From CF-113 sp035308345 (GTDB lineage Bacteria; Chloroflexota; Ktedonobacteria; Ktedonobacterales; Ktedonobacteraceae), in contig DATGGW010000089.1 of assembly GCA_035308345.1 (NCBI GenBank), forward strand, positions 1 through 9,689: a stretch of DNA of 9,689 nucleotides. Reading direction: 5' to 3'. Each line of letters opens with the position of its first letter. Position 1 is the first letter of the stretch. The notes below the pieces were generated by a model that did no database searches, was not told the DNA's origin, and saw nothing but the letters and a program-made list of their open reading frames with translations. The position numbers were made by a program, and so were the translations under genes. Below are positions 1 to 5,238 of this stretch, in pieces.

Positions 1-254
1 AGATAACTGCCAAAGGGAGGATGCGCCTGTTGATCCTGCCGGATCTCGTCTTTCTCGGTGAAAGGCAGGAGTGCGAGATCGGCAAGGTCACCAAGAGCAG
101 AGCGCTTGACGCCGGCGGCAGAGAATTTGGCCTGGTAGAAAGGAGAGCTGGCCCAGACATAGTCGAGTTGAGCGTGCAGGCGTGCATTTTCTAGCTGGCG
201 TAATGCGGCTGGCGGCAGCGTTTCAATGTCTTCATTCCAGAAGTGGCGTTCCAT
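1..254 (-). CDS. Phenylacetate-CoA ligase-like adenylate-forming enzyme (PaaK type), N-terminal part
   Basis: Partial gene: 84 N-terminal codons are visible and the reading frame stays open off the left edge. The start ATG (254-252) follows a clear Shine-Dalgarno AAGGAG (268-263) with 8 bases of spacing. The visible protein opens with FWN (5-7), ETLPPAALRQLENARL (11-26), SSPFYQAKF (36-44) and LPFTEKDEIR (63-72). This is the characteristic start of PaaK-type acyl-CoA synthetases of the ANL superfamily, which activate aryl or acyl acids with ATP and load them on CoA. The ATP-binding and catalytic motifs lie beyond the window, so substrate and activity cannot be judged. It is divergent from the SDR gene at 473 and has its own promoter with an operator-like repeat. 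A role in making a starter for the nearby ketosynthases is possible but inferred only from distance. The family call is fairly sure; the substrate is unknown. Confidence 0.82.
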   Translation of the reverse strand, partial: MERHFWNEDIETLPPAALRQLENARLHAQLDYVWASSPFYQAKFSAAGVKRSALGDLADLALLPFTEKDEIRQDQQAHPPFGSY

Positions 255-298
255 GTCCCAAACTCCTTAGATCCATCCTCCAAACGTACCTGAAGTGC

Positions 299-324
299 CT
301 GGTAACACCAGTATACATGACTGG
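299..324. repeat. Operator-like inverted repeats over the PaaK-like promoter
   Basis: CTGGT-aac-ACCAG (299-311) is a perfect 5-3-5 inverted repeat at the predicted transcription start. It overlaps the first bases of the -10 hexamer. A second, interleaved pair, CCAGT (308-312) and ACTGG (320-324), has a 7-base spacer and spans the rest of the -10. Three related half-sites in 26 bases on a promoter look like a repressor-binding region. The regulator is unknown and no regulator gene lies in the window. Confidence 0.35.
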
Positions 325-337
325 CAGACTGTTGCAA
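310..337 (-). promoter_or_regulatory. Sigma70-type promoter for the PaaK-like gene
   Basis: Read on the minus strand, TTGCAA (337-332) and TATACT (315-310) are separated by 16 bases. The predicted transcription start is near 303, giving a leader of about 50 bases before the ATG at 254. Both hexamers are close to consensus and correctly oriented toward the gene. The call is by eye only. Confidence 0.5.
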
Positions 338-388
338 AGTCGCGGCCCTCCTTTTTTTCAGAAGGAATTGTATTAACGCTCCTTTTGC

Positions 389-417
389 TTGCCATTGTTT
401 TGCTCAGTTGCTATACT
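389..417 (+). promoter_or_regulatory. Sigma70-type promoter for the SDR gene
   Basis: TTGCCA (389-394) and TATACT (412-417) are separated by exactly 17 bases. The predicted start of transcription is near 424, with a leader of about 50 bases before the GTG start at 473. The TTG of the -35 box happens to be in frame with the SDR gene, which artificially lengthens the open frame by 28 codons. Confidence 0.55.
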
Positions 418-472
418 CGCATTAGAACCTGGGAGCGGGGAGGTAATTGAGGTAAAGAAGGAGCTGAGAGAA

Positions 473-1519
473 GTGAAGGTATTGGTTACGGGCGCTGCGG
501 GTTTTTTAGGCGGCCATCTCGTAGATATGTTGCTGGAACGCGGCGATGAAGTGCGCGCCATGGTGCGGCCAGTCGAAGATGCCTCTCGTTTAAGAATGCT
601 AGCGGGTGTTGAAGTGGCACATGGCGATCTGACCGACGCGCAATCGCTGCAACTCGCCGTGCAAGGCGTGCAGCGCGTTTATAACGTGGCGGCGAAGACA
701 GGCCCCTGGGGTCTGGAAAAAGAATATAACGCGGTCAACATTTGGGGAGTGGCCGATCTGATTAGCGCCGCGATGGATGCAGGCGTACAACGAATCGTGC
801 ATACCAGCTCGATCACGATTTACGGGCATCACTTGCATGGTATCGTGACCGAGGATCACCTGTTCCACGCTGAAGATAATCCCTATAGCCGCAGCAAGAT
901 TGCGAGCGAGAAGTTAATCGCGGACATGGTAAAAGAGCGCGGCGCGCCCGTCGTAATAGTGCGCCCCGCCTGGATTTATGGGCCGCGCGACAATGCCAGT
1001 TTTGGACGTTTTGTCTCCCTGGTCGATAGCGGCAGGGGTTTTATTATTGGCTCGGGTACCAATGTCGTACCCATCGTCTACGTGCGTGACGTGGCGCAGG
1101 GCCTCATCAAGGCGGGCGAAGCGGGCGATCATGTGATTGGCCGCGCCTATACCATCGCCGATGACCGGCGTGTCACGCAGTGGGAATACCTGAACATGAT
1201 GGCAGACTTCCTGGAAGTCCCGCACATTTCACGCCACTATCCCTATTTCGCTATGTACTCTGCCGGGCGTGCTGCCGAACTGCTATGGCAGGCGCTGGGT
1301 CGGCGTAAGTCCGCGCCTCCGCCTGTTACCACGTATGGCATCACCCTGCTGGGGGGAAACCAGGAATTTTCGATTGACCGCGCGCGGCGCGAACTCGACT
1401 ACGAGCCGCAGTACGATTATATTCGCGGCCTATCAGAGGGTGTGAAGTGGTATCTAGATGTGAAAAAGGGCGCGAGCGCCGCAAAGACTACGCGTGAAGC
1501 AGCGGGGACGAAGCAATAA
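473..1519 (+). CDS. NAD(P)-dependent extended short-chain dehydrogenase (3-beta-HSD / epimerase-like)
   Basis: A 348-residue extended SDR. The Rossmann fold starts at once with MKVLVTGAAGFLG, whose TGxxGxxG dinucleotide-binding loop is at 6-13. The catalytic set is visible as TSS (111-113), Tyr138 and Lys142 in YSRSK. The following segment, RPAWIYGPRD (164-173), and the VPIVYVRDVAQG motif (199-210) are typical of the 3-beta-hydroxysteroid dehydrogenase / sugar-epimerase branch. The likely reaction is NAD(P)-linked oxidation, reduction or epimerisation of a hydroxyl carbon; the substrate cannot be read. I chose GTG at 473 because AAGGAG (458-463) sits 9 bases upstream and the protein then begins at the family's usual point. 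The longer frame from TTG at 389 starts inside the -35 promoter box. The Ala/Lys-rich C-terminal tail after about residue 330 looks disordered. The gene is monocistronic and converges on the GT gene with 11 bases between stop codons. Confidence 0.88.
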   Translation: MKVLVTGAAGFLGGHLVDMLLERGDEVRAMVRPVEDASRLRMLAGVEVAHGDLTDAQSLQLAVQGVQRVYNVAAKTGPWGLEKEYNAVNIWGVADLISAAMDAGVQRIVHTSSITIYGHHLHGIVTEDHLFHAEDNPYSRSKIASEKLIADMVKERGAPVVIVRPAWIYGPRDNASFGRFVSLVDSGRGFIIGSGTNVVPIVYVRDVAQGLIKAGEAGDHVIGRAYTIADDRRVTQWEYLNMMADFLEVPHISRHYPYFAMYSAGRAAELLWQALGRRKSAPPPVTTYGITLLGGNQEFSIDRARRELDYEPQYDYIRGLSEGVKWYLDVKKGASAAKTTREAAGTKQ

Positions 1520-1530
1520 GTTACGGCGGG

Positions 1531-2994
1531 TCAGGATGGAACCTGCTCGTTTGCATTACACCCTCTTCTCGCGTGGAACCAGTTAAAGAGATAGGCCAGC
1601 GTCAGGAAGACGAGTAGGGCGTCGCGCGCCGTCACGGTCTCGATGAAGCCGGGCAGGTATGGCGCAAGCAGGCCATTGGTTGTACGTGTGTATAAGTAGG
1701 GGTAGATGACGGTGGTAAGCAGTGAGATCAGCCCCCAGGTAATCAGCCAGAAGCGATCATAAGCGCCGCTGTAGACCAGCAGGGGAATCAGCCAGAGGAG
1801 ATATTGAGGGCTGAACACTTTGCCTGTGATAATGAAGATCAACAGGATGGCAATAAACGCCTGGGTGATATCCAGCTTGCCGCGCCACTGCAGGTAGATG
1901 GTGAAGAGATAGCCCAGTACGAGCAGCGCATCGAAGAAGAGCGACACAGGCTCACCCAGTGGACTGACGATGTTGATTGAGCCAAAGGTGTATGCGGTGT
2001 GTCCCGCAAAGCCAAAGTGTGTCGCCAGGAAGAGAAATGGGCTGGCGGTTGACTCTACCTGTACAGGGCGATTGGCGAAGTAACTGAGTTGGCTCAGCAC
2101 AGCTCCCCGGAAGTCCAGCAGTGCGAAGAATCCCGTCACGCCCAGCAGGATGCCAAAGAAGATCAGCGTGTTTTTCCAGCGCCAGCTACGGATGCCACGT
2201 AATGTTTCCCACACTTCTCCCGGTAAGGATGCCAGTGCCATAGGTTTCCGCGGCGTGTAGAAACGCTGCGCGTCCAGTTGTTCCGCGATGAAAAGGGCAG
2301 GCAGGAACAGCAGTGGGTAGATTTTCAGCAGGAAACCGAGCGCCAGCGCAATGTAAGCATACGTCCAATGTTTACGCCCGGCAGCGATGACGCATAGCAG
2401 GGTAAGAGCAGCCGGCACAAGGTCAAAGCGGCCCTCCGCCGTTGCCCACGCGCCGATGAGCATGTATACGGCAAAGGCAAGCGCCGCGCCGCGTGGGGCA
2501 CAGCGCAGCAGCAGCCAGTAAATAAAGGTGGCTGCCAGCGCCATCCAAATGGCGAAAGTCATTTGATATAAGACCAGGGGCGCGAAAAGGGCAAGCGAAA
2601 AAATGACCAGCGTGAGTGGTGGATATTCTAGTGGCAGCGCGTGGAATGGTGGCAGCGCAAGCGTCGAAGCGGGCAAATAGGCGCACTGCACGCCGGGAAG
2701 TAGTTTTACCGCGCCGCCGCCGAACCAGAAAGTGAGCGAGTAGCACTGGTAGCGCGCCGCGTCGGTATGCAGCCATGTAAATTGCCAGGATGCGCCCATA
2801 AACATCAGAATAACCACTGCAATGATGGGAAGATAGGCCAGTACGCCTTCGCGCGCCAGCAATCTATCCCAGAGCGTTTTGTGTGATTTATTCGCGTCTC
2901 CTGGCGGTTGTTCCTGCGCTAATTCTTCTTGCAACATATATTTTCGCGCGGTGCTGTTTGTACGCCCCGGCGCTGCCTCTTCTCTATTTGACAT
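1531..2994 (-). CDS. Integral-membrane GT-C glycosyltransferase, GT87/DUF2029-like
   Basis: A 487-residue polytopic membrane protein. A hydrophilic N-terminus of about 50 residues is followed by some ten hydrophobic segments, the first at 53-70. Family signs include Asp78 in the first outer loop (HTDAARY), LEYPPL (122-127), EGRFDLVPA (187-195), LLKIYPLLFLP (222-232), QVESTASPF (312-320) and VFSPQYLLWLIPLL (393-406). These match the GT87 / DUF2029 group, whose characterised members transfer mannose from polyprenyl-phosphate-mannose to lipid-linked or cell-surface acceptors on the outer face of the membrane. Asp78 is the natural candidate for the catalytic acid, by analogy with other GT-C enzymes. 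The start is uncertain: ATG at 2994 lacks a strong ribosome site, and ATG at 2937 (residue 20) is an alternative with no better one. It is transcribed divergently from the peroxiredoxin. Its acceptor is unknown, and I see no evidence that ties it to the polyketide genes. Confidence 0.78.
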   Translation of the reverse strand: MSNREEAAPGRTNSTARKYMLQEELAQEQPPGDANKSHKTLWDRLLAREGVLAYLPIIAVVILMFMGASWQFTWLHTDAARYQCYSLTFWFGGGAVKLLPGVQCAYLPASTLALPPFHALPLEYPPLTLVIFSLALFAPLVLYQMTFAIWMALAATFIYWLLLRCAPRGAALAFAVYMLIGAWATAEGRFDLVPAALTLLCVIAAGRKHWTYAYIALALGFLLKIYPLLFLPALFIAEQLDAQRFYTPRKPMALASLPGEVWETLRGIRSWRWKNTLIFFGILLGVTGFFALLDFRGAVLSQLSYFANRPVQVESTASPFLFLATHFGFAGHTAYTFGSINIVSPLGEPVSLFFDALLVLGYLFTIYLQWRGKLDITQAFIAILLIFIITGKVFSPQYLLWLIPLLVYSGAYDRFWLITWGLISLLTTVIYPYLYTRTTNGLLAPYLPGFIETVTARDALLVFLTLAYLFNWFHARRGCNANEQVPS

Positions 2995-3163
2995 ACTTTT
3001 TCAAGGGGTGCTAGAATGCAAATCAGTGAGTGTGGCTGTGAAAATACTTCCCTTGCTGTGCAAAATGTACACCTTGCAAGACGTATGGTCAACACAGCCA
3101 GTAACGCCCATGCGTATTATTTAGAGTAAAGAGTATCCAATAATTTGAAGGGACTGACTTTTC
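2995..3163. other. Divergent intergenic region between the GT and peroxiredoxin genes
   Basis: 169 bases separate two divergent starts. I found no promoter with both hexamers convincing on either strand. TATTAT at 3115-3120 could serve as the -10 box for the peroxiredoxin, but the base stretch at its -35 position is poor. An 8-base palindrome CTTGCAAG lies at 3073-3080. GAAGGGA (3147-3153) is the ribosome site of the downstream gene. Confidence 0.4.
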
Positions 3164-3649
3164 ATGGCAACTAATAGTCGTTCTGAATCTAAGACCCTGA
3201 AAGTTGGCGATGTCGCGCCAGATTTTACCCTCAAAACAGCTAAGAGGGAAGACTGGCATCTGGCGGAATTTCGCGGCAAGAAAAATGTTGTGCTGGCTTT
3301 CGTGCCTTTTGCTTTCAGTAAGGTGTGTTCGGCGCAGCTTCCAGCGTATGAAGCGGAACTTGATCGCTTCAGAGACTACGATACCGAAATTGTCAGCATC
3401 AGCGAGGACAGCCATCACGCGCTGAATGCCTGGGCGAAATCGATGGGAACCTCGTTCTCCCTCCTCTCGGACTTCTATCCCCAGGGCCAGGTGGTCGATG
3501 CCTATGGCGTGCGCAATCCTGGCGGCTTTGCCGATCGTGCAGTGTTCGCAATTGACAAAGAGGGCGTCATTCGCTACATCACAGTACTGAATAGCACAGG
3601 CGATATGCCTGATAACGAGGATTTGTTCGAGGCGCTGCGCAAACTGTAA
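3164..3649 (+). CDS. AhpE-like one-cysteine peroxiredoxin
   Basis: A 161-residue AhpC/TSA-family thiol peroxidase, the length expected for a compact cytosolic peroxiredoxin. It reduces peroxides through Cys55. The active site reads PFAFSKVC (48-55), i.e. P-x3-S-x2-C, with Ser52 at the position usually held by Thr. Arg125 (FADRAVF) is the likely second active-site residue. LLSDFYPQG (100-108) and DAYGV (112-116) resemble the actinobacterial AhpE group closely. Cys55 is the only cysteine in the protein, so it must use a one-Cys mechanism and be recycled by an outside thiol such as mycothiol, bacillithiol or a redoxin. The start at ATG 3164 is supported by GAAGGGA (3147-3153), 10 bases upstream. 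It stands alone between a divergent and a convergent gene. The convergent neighbour carries a CxxC motif, which hints at thiol redox chemistry here, though transcription is not shared. Confidence 0.88.
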   Translation: MATNSRSESKTLKVGDVAPDFTLKTAKREDWHLAEFRGKKNVVLAFVPFAFSKVCSAQLPAYEAELDRFRDYDTEIVSISEDSHHALNAWAKSMGTSFSLLSDFYPQGQVVDAYGVRNPGGFADRAVFAIDKEGVIRYITVLNSTGDMPDNEDLFEALRKL

Positions 3650-3652
3650 GTT

Positions 3653-3684
3653 GTAATGCCAGGTATCACTTGCCCTGGCATTAC
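3653..3684. terminator. Bidirectional hairpin terminator candidate
   Basis: GTAATGCCAGG (3653-3663) and CCTGGCATTAC (3674-3684) form a perfect 11-bp stem with a 10-base loop. It sits 3 bases after the peroxiredoxin stop and 10 bases beyond the stop of the convergent GrdB-like gene. The U-tract is weak on both sides (TGTTTC on plus, AACTT on minus), so termination may be partial, but position and symmetry fit a shared terminator. Confidence 0.6.
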
Positions 3685-3694
3685 TGTTTCAGCC

Positions 3695-4408
3695 CTATCC
3701 TTCTTGCAATTCAATCGGCTGCCAGGCGCTGCTATCATACTCAGGATAGGCAATTTCCCACGTATTGCCAGGTTCCTCGCGCGTTTCCCACCTTCGGAGC
3801 GCGTCCATTAATACCTTGCGCTGTAAATCATTTTGGCGCGGACCGCCTAAACTGTTGCCCATCTTGAAATGGTGCGGCGCGATTGCTCGTGGCGGTACCG
3901 CCTGCCTGGATTGTTCTGGAGCGACGGTAATCAAAACGGTGGGAATACCCATCATCTCGATTTCTCGCTGGATAATGACACTCACGCGGTGACAAAGGGG
4001 GCAGCCAGCAGTAAGCACTACGCCATCAGCTTGCGAGCGCGAGATTATCATTGCCATTTCTGGCGCGGCGCGTTCGTACAAATCCCGGAAAAGCTGAGTA
4101 TATCCCATAAAACCCAGGTGCTTATCACTTACGCCGCCAATAATGCCTTCGTTGGCCAGTTCGCGCAGGCGGTCAATGGGAAAAACCACATTGATATCTT
4201 TATCGGCGTCTCGGTGGTCGTAGTGTTCATGTGTAACCATCAATTGACTTGTGTCTACATCACCCGCTATGAGCCGCCAACTATTATCGCCTTCCAGGTC
4301 GAATGGCTCCTGGTCGCGCAGGTGGACACCTGCTGTTGTCACGAGCGCAAATACGGTTTCATGCAGTTCGCGAAAATGCGGCGTATAGGGTATACACCGC
4401 TTTGACAT
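3695..4408 (-). CDS. Glycine/sarcosine/betaine reductase selenoprotein B-family protein, cysteine form
   Basis: A 237-residue soluble protein that resembles the GrdB/PrdB-type reductase family, from which it differs by having Cys where selenoprotein members have selenocysteine. Family-like stretches are TTAGVHLRDQEPFD (24-37), DNSWRLI (41-47), THEHYDH (59-65), NVVFPIDRLREL (73-84), HLGFMGY (97-103) and the active-site-like segment GVVLTAGCPLCH (129-140), with Cys136 and Cys139 as CxxC followed by a predicted helix and GIPTV (154-158). No glycine-reductase partner genes lie nearby, so amino-acid reduction is not supported; a thiol-redox or reductive-cleavage role is inference. I prefer ATG at 4408, because AAAGAGG (4422-4416) lies 7 bases upstream. 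ATG at 4414, two codons earlier, is possible using GGAAAGG further up. It has its own promoter and a 75-base leader. The family call rests on remembered motif style, without alignment. Confidence 0.68.
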   Translation of the reverse strand: MSKRCIPYTPHFRELHETVFALVTTAGVHLRDQEPFDLEGDNSWRLIAGDVDTSQLMVTHEHYDHRDADKDINVVFPIDRLRELANEGIIGGVSDKHLGFMGYTQLFRDLYERAAPEMAMIISRSQADGVVLTAGCPLCHRVSVIIQREIEMMGIPTVLITVAPEQSRQAVPPRAIAPHHFKMGNSLGGPRQNDLQRKVLMDALRRWETREEPGNTWEIAYPEYDSSAWQPIELQEG

Positions 4409-4444
4409 TGCCATGCCTCTTTAACCTTTCCCCGGCTGGCTTCA

Positions 4445-4478
4445 CTGGAATGATCCCGGTGGGTTTCTTCCGTTCCAG
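4445..4478 (-). repeat. Stem in the 5' leader of the GrdB-like gene
   Basis: CTGGAA (4445-4450) and TTCCAG (4473-4478) are a perfect 6-bp inverted repeat with a 22-base loop. The loop holds a nested CCC-GGT-GGG (4455-4463) mini-stem. It starts just downstream of the predicted transcription start, so it would fold in the mRNA leader. It could be an operator or a stabilising 5' structure; it matches no riboswitch class I recognise. Confidence 0.3.
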
Positions 4479-4489
4479 CATGTCTTAGC

Positions 4490-4518
4490 TATATAGTTAA
4501 AGTATAGCACCTGCTCAA
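4490..4518 (-). promoter_or_regulatory. Sigma70-type promoter for the GrdB-like gene
   Basis: Read on the minus strand, TTGAGC (4518-4513) and TATATA (4495-4490) are separated by exactly 17 bases. The predicted start is near 4483, giving a leader of about 75 bases. A second A/T-rich hexamer, TATACT (4507-4502), lies within the spacer but has no partner at the right distance. Confidence 0.5.
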
Positions 4519-4543
4519 GGCGGCCTCTATAGGACCTTCGTGG

Positions 4544-4569
4544 AAAAACGAGAACCTCTGAGACAGGTT
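4544..4569 (-). terminator. Weak intrinsic terminator candidate after the SnoaL-like gene
   Basis: On the minus strand AACCT (4569-4565) and AGGTT (4557-4553) form a 5-bp stem with a 7-base loop. CTCG and then TTTTT (4548-4544) follow. The short stem and the gap before the T-run make it marginal, but it lies between the SnoaL-like stop and the next promoter. Confidence 0.3.
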
Positions 4570-4634
4570 TCCCTTAGGTGGTAGGCGCCAGAGTTAGGAT
4601 GAAGGTGTATCCTTTGTCAAAGCCCTGCTACTCT

Positions 4635-5081
4635 TTACAATCGTGGCAGCGGCAGCCACTTCACCGGTGGAAACGTCTGCTCTATCGCCGACAAATGATC
4701 GTAATAGCCACGCTGCTTCTTGATCAGACGATCTTCAATGCAATAAATACTCATCCCTTCCACCTTCATTGGACGGATCAGCCACTTTGGGGCCAGGAGG
4801 CGTTCGATACGCCCGCGTGTTGTCCACTGCACAGCTACCTGCTGGTCAGAGCTGAATTGGTAATGAGAAGCGAAGGCAATCGTGGGAGTCATGCGAAAGC
4901 GCGTAGTGAACCATTCTGTAATCTCGTCATGGCCTCTGCGTGGATGCTTCATGCCAGAGTCGAAGAGTTCGGCATCCTCTGCGTAGAGCGCAACGATGGC
5001 GCCCACATTATGTCCGTTGAATGCTTCTATCCAGCGGTTCACGAGGAGCAAGTTTTCTTCTCTATCCGGCACAGTTGTCAT
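4635..5081 (-). CDS. SnoaL-like / NTF2-fold protein (polyketide cyclase superfamily)
   Basis: A 148-residue single-domain alpha+beta protein of the NTF2-like superfamily. The early helix NLLLVNRWIEAFNGHNVGAI (10-29) runs into VALYAEDAELFDSG (30-43), then HPRRGHDEITEWF (46-58) and alternating beta-strands that end in a YYD motif (126-128). This order is the usual one for SnoaL-like domains. The superfamily includes polyketide cyclases (SnoaL type), dehydratases and many proteins of unknown role, so the fold alone does not give a reaction. Being downstream of the ketosynthase pair makes a cyclase or product-binding role attractive, but this is inference. ATG at 5081 is preferred: AAAGA lies 7 bases upstream and the protein starts cleanly. 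The longer frame from TTG at 5096 adds 5 residues and has a poor ribosome site. It appears to have its own promoter as well as possible read-through from the ketosynthases. Confidence 0.75.
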   Translation of the reverse strand: MTTVPDREENLLLVNRWIEAFNGHNVGAIVALYAEDAELFDSGMKHPRRGHDEITEWFTTRFRMTPTIAFASHYQFSSDQQVAVQWTTRGRIERLLAPKWLIRPMKVEGMSIYCIEDRLIKKQRGYYDHLSAIEQTFPPVKWLPLPRL

Positions 5082-5107
5082 GACCTCATCTTTCAATTGG
5101 CTTATTC

Positions 5108-5135
5108 ATACTATCTGCCATATTGTATATTACAA
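5108..5135 (-). promoter_or_regulatory. Promoter candidate for the SnoaL-like gene, with an operator-like repeat
   Basis: Read on the minus strand, TTGTAA (5135-5130) and TAGTAT (5113-5108) are 16 bases apart, with a predicted start near 5101, about 20 bases before the ATG. The -35 box lies inside a perfect 5-3-5 inverted repeat TTGTA-tat-TACAA (5123-5135), which would suit a repressor site. The rest of the 157-base gap (5082-5238) is A/T-rich with no other gene. Confidence 0.38.
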
Positions 5136-5238
5136 ACACTGGCTGATTGTTACACTACAGGACGGATATATTTTTGCTGCTGCGGCCTGGTCGTTATATA
5201 TACGGCGTCTTCAAGAAAAAGAGGAGGCAGCTATAGCG

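Larger units (their letters stand above)
4409..4634. other. Intergenic region between SnoaL-like and GrdB-like genes
   Basis: 226 bases without a credible gene. It holds, in minus-strand order, a weak terminator candidate for the upstream SnoaL-like gene (4544-4569), a promoter (4490-4518), a leader inverted repeat (4445-4478) and the ribosome site at 4422-4416. The separate terminator and promoter argue that the GrdB-like gene is a transcription unit of its own. Confidence 0.45.

Noticed and set aside
182..376. 64-codon open frame on the plus strand near the left edge
   Set aside because: It overlaps the PaaK-like start and the divergent promoter region, starts without a ribosome site and has no motif.
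3995..4010. Selenocysteine (in-frame TGA) in the GrdB-like gene
   Set aside because: The active-site codons read as Cys, with no internal stop in the frame, so this is a cysteine homologue.
3869..4405. 178-codon open frame on the plus strand, opposite the GrdB-like gene
   Set aside because: It is complementary to a frame with clear family-like motifs and a good ribosome site. Its own product has no recognisable features.
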